A DNA stretch of 64,000 nt from positions 3,322,701-3,386,700 of the forward strand of contig CM051026.1 of assembly GCA_027627225.1 (NCBI GenBank), read 5' to 3'. The stretch is from Congeria kusceri. Taxonomy: Eukaryota > Mollusca > Bivalvia > Myida > Dreissenidae. The notes below the pieces were generated by a model, which was given only the letters and a program-made list of their open reading frames with translations, did not search any database and had not been told where the DNA came from. Positions 1 to 12,100 of the stretch are shown here, piece by piece. Within the stretch, counting starts at the first letter, position 1. Each line of letters begins with the position of its first letter. The translations under genes were made by a program, and so were the position numbers.

Positions 1-2620
1 ACTGACGACACCCCAACGTCCATTTTGCCCCATGCAGACGACAGTCACAGTTCAAGACAGGCGACAATGACCCAAGGTAGGTCTTATTTGTATTTGGGTG
101 ATATCTATTTTCAGATATTGCAGATACCAACCAGAGTCCTGTGCAAACAAGATTTTCATGCAGACGACAGCGAATGGCGACGACAATCCGAGCTAAGTTT
201 TATTTTTCTACTGTTTGTAAGAATTTCCAGGAGCCAATGCCGACGACAATCCAAGCAAGATAAATACAGCAAAATTAAATGCCCGTGATTTCCGTAAGAT
301 CAACTTTATATTTCTGCTAATTTCATGATTTAGCTACACAAATTATGAAATGGTCTGTGTAAACATTAAAATTTATTTAGAGAGAGATACGATGAACGAC
401 GAAAATGTAGGCTGGCAATAACAAAATTGTATAATTTTTATTTTGTAATATGTTCCTTAATGTACAAATCCGTCCCATTTTAAAATAATTTCAGCAGAAA
501 CGAGTGTAGTAGTCGAAAGCCTGAGTCCGTTTCCTGGGTAGAACCAGTACTTTGTGGGTTTTTTAGAACGTTCTTTCGAACGCTCCCCGGGTAGGGATGA
601 ACTCCAGATCTTTCGATCGCAAGGCGCTTAGCCGGACACCATATTGATTAAACCACAGAGATTTTAAGTGGTTCGTTAAAACTTTAAAATGAAAATGGAG
701 AAATGATTTGTTATGAAAGACTATAGGCTGGCAATAACACTATTTTGTAATAGTTTCCTGTTAATGTACAGACTGTTCCATTTTCAACTAATTTCAGCAA
801 TTTTAGCAGCCAGTGAAGTAGTGTTGTGTTAAGCAGCCGCCGATAACCATGACGCATGCGCAGGAAACGGATGGACGACATCAACTGATTTAACACGCAT
901 GGGCATAATGTTTTCGTTTTATTTTCAATTATAATGATAAAAGCCGTGAAATGCAAAAGATCAACGTTATGTTTCTGTTGATTCGTTTTGATTATAATAT
1001 ATTGATGAGAATTTTAGTTTAGTTTACAAATATTTAAGCTCGCACGATTGTGTTGAACGCCTGAAGTTATTGAGGCACGTTCGAGTCCGTTTCCTATGTA
1101 GAGCCAGTACTTGGATGCCTTTTTGAGAGTTTCCTTCGAACGCTGCCCGGGTTAGGATCGAACTCGGTCCTTCAGATCAAAAGGCGGACACCATATCATT
1201 TAAACCACTGACATTTTAAATGGTTCATTAAAACTTTAAAATGTTTATATAGAGAGAGATAATAGCAAAACGATGAAAAACGAATACAATATACTATTTT
1301 AATTTTTCTTTTGTAATATTTTCCTATTATTATACAAAATTGTTTCATTATGAAATAAGTTCAGCAATTATGGAAGACAGTAGAGTTTAGCAGCAGACGA
1401 CAATAAGAGCTAAATGACGACCATGACGCATGCGCAGGAAACGGATTAAGGGTTGTGACAACATCATCTGAGATAACGAGCGTTGTCGTAAAGCTTTTGT
1501 TTTATTTTCAAGTATAAGAATAAAAGCCGGGTTTTGCGAATGATCGGCGTTATATTTCTGTTAATTTGTTTTGGTTGTACCATTGATGAGAATTCTAGTT
1601 TAGTTTTAACTTATTTAAGCACGATTGTGTCGAACGCCTGCGCTTGGTGAGACGCCTGTAAGCCCGTTTTTTGGGTATAGCCAGTACTTTGGTGTCTTTA
1701 TGAAAAGTTTTTTCAAACTCAGGACCTCCGAAGCGAAAGGCGGACGCCATATCAACCACACCATTGCGACACCGCTGTGATTTCAGGTGATTCGTTAAAA
1801 CTTTGTAATGTATATAGAGATATTAATTGCAAAACGATGAATAGCGCAACATTATAGGCTGGCGATAAAAAAAAGTTTAATTTTTAAATTGTAATTATTT
1901 TTCTCTAAATGTGAAATATTTGTCCCATTTCCATTCTTTCTGCAATTTTAGAGTATTTCGTAGCAGACGAGAACTCAAGATAGACTACACAATGACGCAT
2001 GCGCGGAAAACAAATGGAGGACAACAAAAACTGGTTTACCGAGCATTGAAAAGCCGTGATTTGCGTAAGATCAACGTGATATTTCTGTTGATTTCATGTT
2101 TGGGTTGTGCTTATATGAGAATTTAAGTTTAGTTTAAAAATATTTAAGCTAGATTGAGTCGAAAGCCTCAGCTTAGTAAGACACTGTCCAAACCGTTTTC
2201 TGGGTAGAGCCAGTAGTTGGTGCCTTTTTGAGAAATTTCTTCCGAAAGACTTCCCGGGTAGAGATCAAACGCTGGACCTCCCGACCGTAAGGCGGACACC
2301 ATATCAACTACGCCACTGCCACCCCAATTGATTGGTTAAATCTTGGTTAAAATATTCAGTAAATAACCAAACGATGAATAACGAAAAACAGAGGCTTGCA
2401 ATTGTGTAGTTGTCCACTTAATGTGAAAATAGTTCATGTATACAACTCGACACCGATGCAGACGACAGCCGGAGCTCCATCCACTGCCTCCACTCACTCG
2501 TTGCACTTGCGCAGGAGACTGTTAAGGACAACAGCGACAAAACGGAAACCAACAGACCTAACGAGCATCAAAGGTAAATTTCTGTCCCAATTCTTCAGGG
2601 TTGTTCCTTTTCTTCTGTTT
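1..2620. repeat. degenerate ~570-bp tandem array carrying minus-strand SINE copies
   Basis: About four diverged units can be followed. The motif gacgcatgcgcagg recurs near 850, 1426 and 1992 with a decayed copy near 2505, giving a period of about 570 bp. Each unit also has a block beginning near 505, 1041, 1621 and 2148 that is the reverse complement of the tRNA-headed SINE seen intact at 38.28 kb: 'gtttcctgggtagagccagtactt', then the B-box complement, then 'ggcggacaccatatc'. The spacer carries gcagacgac motifs related to the minisatellite downstream. The short ORFs across it are not conserved between units, so I do not call genes. Confidence 0.7.
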
Positions 2621-2639
2621 GCATGTTAACGTTTATAAA

Positions 2640-3345
2640 CAAATTATGCTTACATTTACTGGATTACAAAATGTAAACTTTTGTGAATATAAATATACGA
2701 TTGTAGAAATAAGTTGTATTAATAAATATGCGTACTGTTGTCGAAATTTTACAATGATTAATGGTGATTATGTGTTCATAGTGTTATGTTATGATATTGT
2801 TATTGTGATACTTGTCATGATATTGATGATAGTGTTCTCGATGAAGACTACTTTAGCAAACGATTCCGGCGACAGTCTGCGGACGATGCCGGCGATAAGC
2901 AGCGGACGATGCCGACGACAAGCAGCGGACGATGCCGATTAGCATAAATGGTAATTTTTTAATCAATAGTATTTTCATGAATTACGGTCAATATCACAAA
3001 GCTTCATTTGTTTTATAATTTTAAGACCTATATTTGTTAATACTGATTTAAAAGTGATTTTCAGGGTTCACGGTGATTTGAAAATGTTAGCTTTTCTGAA
3101 TAAAATACATTTATACGATATAGTCATGGGAATATCAATTGTAGAAATAAGTTGTATTTGTAAATGTATAAACTGTTGTCCAACATTTACAATGATTGAT
3201 TGAAAATTAAAAAATATTGTAACGATATATACAACTAATGATGATGATAGTGATTATGCCGTGATAGTGTCATGTTATGATATTGTTATAATGATACTTG
3301 TGATGATATTGATGATAGTTGTCTCGATGAGGACTATTCCGGCGA
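2640..3345. repeat. duplicated AT-rich block flanking the minisatellite
   Basis: The stretch 2640-2860 recurs in diverged form at about 3085-3340. Shared pieces include attgtagaaataagttgtat, tgttatgatattgtta and gatattgatgatag. Both copies run directly into GC-rich 23-bp repeat units (a short tract at about 2862-2938 and the long tract after 3340), so the block and the repeat were duplicated together. Confidence 0.6.
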
Positions 3346-3850
3346 CAACGTATGGACGATTTCGGCGACAACCTACGGACGATTACGGCGACAACATACG
3401 GACGATTCCAGCTACTATCAGCGGACGATTCCGGCGACAATAAGCGGACGATGCACGTGACCACCAGCGGACGATACCTTCGACAACAAGCGGACGATGC
3501 CGGCGACAACCAGCGGACGATACCGGCGACAACCAGAGGACGATGTCGGCGACAAACAGCGGACGATGCCGGCGACAATCAGCTGATGATTCCGGCGACA
3601 ACCAGCGAACGATTCCGGCGACAATCAGCGGATGATTCAGGCGACTGGCTGTGAGAGTTTCCGGCGACAATCAGCGGACGATTCCGGCGACAATCAGCTG
3701 ATGATTCCGGCGACAACCAGCGAACGATTCCGGCGACAATCAGCGGATGATTCCGGCGACAATCTGCAGACGATGCCGGCGACAACCAGCGGACGATGCC
3801 AGCAACAACCGGTGGACGATTCCGGCGAAAACCAGCGAACGATGCAGCAA
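3340..3850. repeat. 23-bp GC-rich minisatellite
   Basis: Roughly 22 tandem copies of a 23-bp unit close to gccggcgacaaccagcggac + gat. The period was measured from successive 'gat(g/a)ccgg' starts at 3496 and 3519. Because 23 is not a multiple of 3, the reading frame cycles every 69 bp, so all frames on both strands give long repetitive Arg/Asp-rich or Arg/Ser-rich ORFs. Those ORFs are products of the repeat and not genes. The tract is much richer in CpG than its surroundings. Confidence 0.85.
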
Positions 3851-4082
3851 GGAGCATAAATGGTGATTTTGTAATAAAGTGTACTTTCAAGAATTCACGT
3901 GAAATATAGCTTGATGTAGAAAACGATCAATTATCAATGATATGCATTTGTATAAAATGTTGTAAAAATGCGATGCCATGCAAAATATTATAGAACGTTT
4001 GTACAATATTTGATAATCACATAAATGTTAAACGATAGAGCATGGTTTGACCATGTGGTGAAACGATGATTTAGATGAAAAA

Positions 4083-4134
4083 AGATTGATGATAATGATG
4101 ATGATGATTATGATGATAATGAAGATTATGAATG
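4083..4134. repeat. GAT trinucleotide microsatellite
   Basis: An imperfect gatgat / gataatgat tract directly precedes the composite repeat at 4135. Confidence 0.7.
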
Positions 4135-4930
4135 TTTTTAGCTCGACTATTCGAAGAAAAATAGGAGAGCTTTCCTACTTCATCCGGCGTTGGCGTCCGC
4201 GTCTGAATTTGGTTAAAGTTTATATTCAGAAGTTTTGTAACTTCAAAACTTACACAAGTTATTCACTTGAAACTTGGAATATACCCTTGTCATCAACTCC
4301 AGTGCCATGGGTAACATTTCGTGTAACTCTGGGGCAACAGTACCTATAACTCTGTTTTGTATTTTGACAAGAGTTATGCTCCATTTTCACGTAGGTTTTC
4401 TGGTTAAAGTTTATATTGAACAGTTTTGTTACTGCTGAACTACAAGTTATACACTTGAAACTTGGAATATGCCTTTGTCCTCAACTCCGGTGCAATGGGT
4501 AACATTCCGTATAACTCTGTTTTGTATTTTATCAGAGTTATGCTCCTTTTTCACATATATTTTTCTCGTTAAAGTTTATATTCAAACGTTTTGTAACTTC
4601 AGAACTATATAAGGTATTCACTTTAAAATAGAATCATACCGTTATCATCAACTCCAGTATCAGGGGCAACCTCCATATAACTCTGTTTTGCATTATGGCA
4701 ATGTTATGCCCCTGTTCATATAGATTTTCTTGTTAAAATGTATATTCAAAACTCTTATAACTTAAAAACTACACACGTTATTAACTACGAAACTTGGAAT
4801 AAGTTAATAATTGCAATAACTCAGTGTTGTTTTTTAATACATTTATGACGCGTCCACTTTCCAAAAATATGTACCAACTGAAATACTTCGAATTGTCGAG
4901 CGCGCTGTCCTCTGACAGCTCTTGTTTATT
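4135..4930 (+). repeat. composite interspersed repeat, copy 1 (family with 'agctcttgtt' end)
   Basis: Begins ttagctcgactattcgaaga and ends near gacagctcttgttt. Internally it has about four degenerate units of 150-165 bp built from 'gtcatcaactccagt', 'ataactctgttttgtat' and 'gttaaagtttatattca'. The same element occurs at 18.28-19.01 kb (plus) and at 30.67-31.29 and 31.40-31.93 kb (minus). No coding capacity and no terminal inverted repeats are visible. It is probably a non-autonomous element; its class is unknown. Confidence 0.7.
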
Positions 4931-5489
4931 GATGCACACGAAAGAATGTCGAAATCGGTGTTCATCTATTTTATTTTTTTCTTTTCTTGCAGAAATGCCC
5001 TGAGTGGAAAAGCGCAACTGAGTTATGAAAAAGATGGAAGAACAGCAAATGGTCTAAAACTCATGTCAGTTGAAGAACAAAAGAACAGATGATTGATGCG
5101 TCCTAGGAAAACGGACAATTAACTGTGTACAACTCAGAAAATTGTACAACAACAAATGATCAGTACGTAAAATACAAACAGACGAACAAATATTTTATTG
5201 ACGATTTCAAACCAGTACATTGCCATTAATACGTGATACTTTAATGCTAGTAATTAACACGTCATTGAAACATTAATTTCGATATTAGACTTGCGCGAAA
5301 TATGTTCTTCATTTTTCCAATGTAACAAAGATGTTGGATTGTAAACAAGGAAACGCATTGAACTGACATTGCCATTGAAATTAAGCATCGCTAAATATTT
5401 TTGTGTACACTGTTTTAGATATTTGTTTTTCCAAAGATTCCACGTGTTAATTAGAACAAATACAGTATTTATACTAGTGTGTAGCCCTA
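4931..5489. other. no recognisable feature
   Basis: AT-rich sequence with short unsupported ORFs only. Confidence 0.5.
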
Positions 5490-5730
5490 GGCCAAAAAAA
5501 ATAAATGGTGTGTTTCGGGCAACAGTCTTAAACAAGCTAAGTAGGGTCGAGATTTAATATTTTTATTTTTTGTTAACTGACACATTTCGGTCAGAAAAAA
5601 ACATTGACAATTTTCACAAATCTGACGAATACGGATTTCACGGTAACAATCGTGCCTAAAAACGTTAGTTTAGGTGGCTTTTCGCTAGGTAGGGTCGGTT
5701 GCCCGAAACACAGAATTTTTTGTTTTGACC
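5490..5730. mobile_element. MITE-like element with terminal inverted repeats, copy 1
   Basis: The left end ggccaaaaaaaataaat followed by gtgtttcgggcaac is mirrored on the right by gttgcccgaaacac followed by an A/T run and ttttgacc. This gives imperfect inverted repeats of about 30-35 bp around a 170-bp non-coding core. A second copy lies at 28136-28417. It is a non-autonomous DNA transposon by structure. No transposase is present in the window and the target duplication is not clear for this copy. Confidence 0.65.
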
Positions 5731-6600
5731 CAATTTACAATATTGCAACATATACAAAATAATCAAGCTAGTTTTTAATCACCAAATAGTTTTAGTCTGT
5801 ACATAATGCATGTATATACGTTGACTTGGCAATTGGTTTAGGTTATACACCACTAATAATCGGTGCAAAAGTCGACACTAGAAGTTTTTGATTTATTCTG
5901 TATTAAAGTGTTTCTTTCGTCGTTTGTATCGTTTTCTGTTTGATTTAATTTGTAGTCACTTTCATTTGCTTTTTTTTTAATGTATATGAAAGATCGTACA
6001 TACACACTTTAAAAGTTATAACTTCTTTTACATCGTTATGCAAATTCAAGTTGTAAATAGTAGCATTTAGGTGTTTTGTATTAATATGTAATAAAGCCCA
6101 GCATTGAACCATGAAACATGACAAAACATTTTACTAGGTTATGTGTTTTATTTATTTTTACGTTACTGATTACTTACTTTACAGATTAAAGACCCCGAAT
6201 CCGTATTGAATATCAACATTTTTAACAACTGTCATGTATGTAGAGATTAAACGAAATTACAAAAAAAGAATAGCTTTTGACGACTAGCCAAGACGTTTTT
6301 ACAAGGTGAATAATTCATTTGTTTACAAGGTTGGCGTTTTGTTATTAAGTAAAATTGTAAAATCTTTCGTTTACAGAATACTATACGAACGAAGAAAATC
6401 GCGTTGAGAAAATGCTTAATGCGTTCACAGAAAATATATATTTAAGTTATAGTTTATGCTCAATGCAGATTCGGTGGCTTTAATTACACGTTGAGATTTT
6501 AGCTGCGTTATAATTTGTGTGTTTTAGTATTTCTATCAATATGAACGTTACTTTTTTGTAATACAGAGATGAAATACAAATCAACGAGACAACACAAATA
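5731..6600. other. no recognisable feature
   Basis: AT-rich sequence without repeats or exon signals that I can support. Confidence 0.5.
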
Positions 6601-6759
6601 CTGAGCAGCAGCCATCAACACAACCAAACTGGCAACATATTTTTCCACAACAACCAACATATTGCTGTAACTACATGAATAACAAGAGCAACAGCTACTT
6701 CTACTACTACTAACAATCTATTGCTATTATTACGTCTGCTAACATTACTACTACTTCCA

Positions 6760-6935
6760 TTCGACCTTTGTTGCTGCTGCTGCTGCGCTACAATTGCTGC
6801 TGCTATTGCATATACTGCTGCTGCGACTACTGCTGCTGCTGCTGTTGATACTTCTACAACTACTGCTGCAACTGCCGATGAAGCTGCTACAGTTGGCAAC
6901 TACTGTTGCTAATAATAATAATAATAATAATAATA
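6760..6935. repeat. CTG/ACT-type triplet tract and (AAT)n microsatellite
   Basis: Interspersed tgctgc, actact and gctgct triplets run to about 6910, then pure aataat repeats at 6910-6935. The Leu/Ala-rich ORFs on both strands come from the triplets. Confidence 0.75.
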
Positions 6936-7369
6936 ATGACAATAAAAATACTCACAATTATACAAATAAAATAAATGAATAAAATGAATGAATAAGTAAA
7001 TGAATAAATAAAAATTAAATAAATACAATAATAATAACTACAGTAAGAATAATAATACAAAACTAGGGTAGGCTAAACAAGGAGATCGGATGGCCCGAGT
7101 AGTTGCTGTGAGAGTGTGGGGAGACTTGGGAGAGAAGTGTGGTTAGTTTTGTGTAGGGTAGTGTAAGGTAGACGGTGCCTCTGGTCTGGTAGCCTTGTTT
7201 GCCGAGAAAAATAACATTTAAACGGTTCAAATCAGTTGGACGTCAATATGTAACATGTAAATAAAAAATAAAAACTGTCGAAATTAAAGAAAAATTAATA
7301 TATAACTAAAATTCCTGAAATAATAAAAGTATTATATTAATCAATAAAAAGATAACCTATTTTTTATAT
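6936..7369. other. no gene; short GT-rich patch
   Basis: Mostly A/T-rich sequence with a GT/GG-rich patch at about 7080-7200. No coding or repeat signal that I can name. Confidence 0.4.
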
Positions 7370-7855
7370 GCAGCAGCTGCTGCTTTCTGTTGCTGCTTCT
7401 ACCTATGCAACTACTGCAGCTTGAACTACTACTGCAACTACTGAAACTACTGATGCTTCTACTGCTGTAGCTGCTACTTCTACAACTGTTTCTGCCGCTA
7501 CTACTGCTGCTGCTACAATTGCAACTGCTACCATTGTTGCAGCTACTACTACTGTTATACTGCCGCTGCTGCTGCTGCTGTTACTTCTACTGATGGTGCT
7601 ATTGCATCTACTGCTGGAGATACTGCTGCTTCTACTGCTACTGCTGCAGCTACAGCTGCTACTGCTTCTGAGATATCTGCAGCTGCTACTATTGCTGCTA
7701 CTAGTATTGTTGCTGCTACTAATGATGCTGCTACTGCTACTGTTGCTTTAACTACTGCCTCAATTCTGCTACTAACAACGCTTCTACGTCTACTTCCCCT
7801 ATTTACTTCTACTATTAACATTAATACCAACTACTATCACTGCTGCTGTTGTTGA
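7370..7855. repeat. imperfect GCT/ACT triplet-repeat domain
   Basis: Nearly 500 bp of interrupted gct, act and tct triplets. On the minus strand it gives an Ala/Val-rich ORF at 7555-7830, which I attribute to composition and do not call as a gene. Confidence 0.75.
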
Positions 7856-8059
7856 TCCTGGTAAAACTTGTTATAAATTACTGATTAATGTACTTATCTA
7901 AGCTGAATTTCGGACATTTATCGATTTCATTATTACTTTTATCGCAGCATTAGATGATTTTAATAGATTTGATCGTTCCTTTTCTATGTTAACCAAAACC
8001 TTATTTTTTTATCTCCGCCAATGTGGTTATTTTGTTGCTGGCATTTGTTTGTTTGTCTG

Positions 8060-8063
8060 TCTA
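8060..8063. other. target-site duplication of the LTR retrotransposon (TCTA, left)
   Basis: The four bases immediately left of the first LTR match 17150-17153 immediately right of the second. A 5-bp duplication does not match (gtcta versus tctat). Confidence 0.8.
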
Positions 8064-8652
8064 TGTCGACGTAGCTCTCGGCAAATATTTTATATGGTTC
8101 GTGGGAAGGGACTGTAATAATGACGCAGAACAATATATCAAAGATATAAAGGTGTTTATGTTCTGGCGGTCAAGTGGCAAATGCCTTACATTAATAATAA
8201 TAATATTTATAAAACAACACTTACAATAATGATAAGAATTATAACAATATGGCAATATTACAATATTACAATACAATAAATAACCTAATATTATTTAATA
8301 CGTTGCAGGTAATAATAAATTATAACAATACAAAGCTAAAGATAATAAAATAATCTATCACTAACCTGTAATAATGACGCAGAACAATATATCAAAGATA
8401 TAAAGGTGTTTATGTTCTGGCGGTCAAGTGGCAAATGCGCGGTTACTTGCGCCTGTCACATGACCGACGCCACGAACTAGTCATGCGTGAAACAGGTTGT
8501 GATGATTGAAACAGGTTAGATGTGTTAGCTGTTAGCTGAACTGTAGTAACCGTTCGGAAAGAATTAATGTTAATAGAAATAGATCGAAATTGATTGTGTA
8601 CGTTGAGAAGATTTGAAAAGTCAAAATGATTGCTTTAATTTACTCTCTGACA
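8064..8652 (-). repeat. 3' LTR (element orientation)
   Basis: Begins TG and ends CA in both orientations. It contains a 73-bp direct duplication (8112-8184 and 8366-8438) separated by 181 bp of AT-rich sequence, and so does the other LTR. By eye I found no difference from 16561-17149. Confidence 0.93.
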
Positions 8653-8653
8653 T

Positions 8654-8667
8654 ACTTCCCCTGCCCA
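8654..8667 (-). promoter_or_regulatory. polypurine tract
   Basis: The sense-strand sequence GGGCAGGGGAAG ends two to three bases before the 3' LTR. This is the expected plus-strand primer site for reverse transcription. Confidence 0.75.
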
Positions 8668-9192
8668 CAAAATAAGTCTCCTGACTTATACATAAATTAC
8701 AACGCATATTCACTGCAACTGTAAAAAAATATCACAAAATATAATAATAATAATAATAATAATAAATTATAATCTCACGTAATGTGCATAAAAACGGCTC
8801 CGAAATGCACGGTTTAGAATATCTTAGATATTACGAACGCTCGCGAACTTTGGACGATGCAAACTGCATAACAGTATATTAACTGCAACACCTATGAGTA
8901 GTGTACTACTAACTACACGACTACAGAAGAATGCACTTGAGTACATTCATAATAGTCTTATAATCGTAGTAAAAATTACCAAATGCTCAAAGAATGAACT
9001 ACGACTAGAGATAACAGAATACTGAGGCTATGGCTGCATTGTAAACTGAAATCGTGTAATAAAATTATTGTTTGTCATCCATACACTACAAGCCTAATAA
9101 CAATGATGACAATTAAGGGAGTTTTAACAATATTTAAAATTGATAACATTTCGGTGAAAGCTGGTTTAAATATCAGTTCAATATCAGTTTTT
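8668..9192 (-). other. 3' untranslated region of the LTR element
   Basis: About 525 bp between the pol stop and the polypurine tract, with an (AAT)n run at about 8743-8765. No env-like ORF is visible on the sense strand. Confidence 0.6.
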
Positions 9193-12100
9193 CTAAGTAA
9201 CGAAATCGCCTGCCGTCATCCACTGCGGTTTCTTCCGTACCCGCTGTGGTCTAGAAACCGTCTCTGCTCCAACATCCGAGTCGGGGCCGGACTCCTCTAG
9301 TGTTGAAGGCTTCTCTTGCTCTCTCTTGCTCTGTTTCGACGGATCTAACGTCACATCAGTTATCGTCATAAATGGAAGCAACAGATTCCTATGTAACATC
9401 TTGGTCTTAGTAAATCTTGCTCCGTCTCGCTTAACTTCATAAACAGGGGTATCTTGATTCGGCTGCGCTACAACTTCGTATGGGTGGTGTTCCCAACGAT
9501 CCGCCAACTTCTGCTTTCCTCGGAGCGCAACATTTCGTACGAGGACAATATCACCCGGTTGAAGTTGAGTACATCTAGCTGATTTGTCGTAGTAGTGTTT
9601 GTTTAACAACCCTGATGATCTAGCGTTCTGGCGCGCTTTATCATAAGACTCGCTGAGTCTTTTCCGAAGCTTTGCAACATACTCGGTATGTTTCTTGTCA
9701 GCGATGTCATCTGTAGGCAACCCTAGAAAGGCATCAATCGCCAAGCGTGGATTCCTGCCAAACATCAAAAAGTACGGAGACAACCCCGTACTCTTGTGAA
9801 GTGTGGAATTATAAGCATGCACCAGTGTTGGAATGTATGACTTCCAATCGGCCTTTTGATGCTCCTCTAGCGTGCCTAACATGCCAAGTAGAGTCTGGTT
9901 GAACCGCTCCGTTTCGCCGTTGCCCATAGGGTGGTAGGGTGTGGTTCTGCTCTTGTCCATACCTGCAATCTGACACAATTCTTTAATTAAAGTGGATGTA
10001 AAATTTGCGCCTTGGTCAGAGTGCAACCTAGCAGGGAAGCCATAGTGGACAATAAACTGATCAAACAACACTTTTGCAGTTGTTTTAGCCGTTTGATTAC
10101 GTGTTGGGTACGCTTGTGCATACCGGCTAAAATGATCGGTTATTACCAGTACATTTTCGAACCCTCCTTTGGACCTTTCAAGCGACAAATAATCAATGCA
10201 CACAATCTCTAATGGTGCCGTTGACTCAATGGGCTGAAGTTCAGCTCGATCCGGGTGTCGTTTTCTACGGGTACAGCGACCACACTGTTTGACCTTTTCG
10301 GCAGCAAACGCATCTAAACCAGGCCAGTAGAATCGCTCCTTCAGCAGGCTAGTAGTACGATCCCTTCCCTGATGTCCTAAGTCGTCATGGAGCGCTCTGA
10401 ACATGTCACTTCTGAGATGCTCTGGAACAACGATCTGTGTTCGATTAACGTCGTTGACCATGGCGTTGCGACATAGTACGCCACTTTGCACAACGAATTT
10501 TTCCCATTCTCTAGCATACTGTTTGCAACTATCCTTCGAAGAAGGTCTAGTGCCATTGCGAAGGTGACTAATTATGTCTTTCAATTGTGGGTCATCCGAC
10601 TGAGCCTTGATCCAGTCCTTATTAGACAGGCTATGCGATTGAAGAAGATCTTCCGGTATATCTTCAGTTGGATCACTCGCAGACGGCTCATTTCCTGGCG
10701 AAACCAAGGTTTGGTGAATCGGAATGTTGACCTCAGCTGATGTACATAGGGCGTCCATGACCAATGGGGAAATACGACTTAATCCGTCTGCATCGTTGTG
10801 GTTCTTTCCCTTCCGATAGCGAATGCTGAAGTCGTAATTCGCTAGAGACGCGATCCATCGTTGTCCCGTTGCATCGAGCTTCGCCGATGTCGTTACATAG
10901 GTAAGAGGGTTATTATCCGTAACAACCTCGAATTTCCCGCCGTACAAGTAGTCGTGGAACTTATCACACACGGCCCACTTGACAGCGAGAAACTCGAGCT
11001 TATGAGCTGGATAATTCCTCTCTGCCTTTGTGAGACTTCTGCTCGCGTATGCCACTACTCGGTCCTTTCCGTCTTGCTTCTGATACAGCACGGCGCCAAT
11101 TCCTGTGCCACTGGCGTCAGTGTGCAGCGTAAATGGCAAGGTGTAGTCAGCATATGCAAGGATCGGTGGATTTGACAGTTTCTGCTTCAAAGCATCGAAC
11201 GCGCTTTGTTGACTAGACTCCCATCTGAACTTTGGTTTTGGGCTTTTCTTGGCTGACTTCTTTGTTGATGTTCCAAGAAGCAAATCGTTCAGTGGTCTGG
11301 CAACATTGGAAAACCCTTTGATGAACCTCCTATAGTAGCCGGCAAACCCTAGGAATTTCCGGACATCTTTCAAGGTTCTAGGGACAGGCCAGTTTTTGAC
11401 GGCTTCAATCTTTTGCGGATCAGCCTGGATTCCGTCTGCTGACACCACATGACCCAGGTAAGTTGTTTTTGTCTTGAAAAATTCACATTTTTTTGGATTT
11501 ACATTCAGATTGTATTGTGCTAGACGAGAAAATACGGCATTTAGTCGATCTAGATGGGAATTTATATCAGGAGAGAATAACACGATATCGTCTAAATAGA
11601 TTAGACACTCTCTCAAGTTCAGATCACCCATGCAACGTTCCATTAATCTCTGAAACGTCGCCGGGGCGTTGCATAGTCCGAAGGGAAGCCTGTTGCATTC
11701 AAAGAAACCAACACCTGGAACTTGAAAAGCGGTTTTCTCCTTATCTTCCTCTTCTAGTTCGATTTGCCAGTATCCAGATTTCAGATCGATCTTCGAAAAA
11801 TATTTAGAGCCAGCAAGCATATGTAAGGTATCTTCAACTTTTGGTATTCCATATGCATCTTTCTTAGTTCTTGAGTTTAATTTTCTAAAATCTATACAGC
11901 ATCTAAGTGTTCCGTCCTTCTTTCTCACGACAACAATGTTTGACGACCAGGGGCTTTTCGATTCTTTGATGGCACCAATATCCAGCATCTCTTGCAGGTG
12001 TTCTTTAACTTCGTTGTATAGATGAGGGGGTACTCGTCGATACGGTTCTCTGAATGGAGTTTCATCTGTCAACTCGATTTTATGCTTAACTTCGGTCGTA

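Noticed and set aside
1..2620. CRISPR-like array
   Set aside because: Units are about 570 bp and diverged, in a eukaryotic genome; no cas genes.
3270..3890. Several overlapping repetitive ORFs on both strands
   Set aside because: All are frames of the 23-bp minisatellite.
7555..7830. 91-codon Ala/Val-rich ORF
   Set aside because: Direct product of GCT/ACT triplet repeats.
8653..9192. Envelope-like ORF after pol
   Set aside because: No sense-strand ORF of adequate length and no signal or membrane segment.
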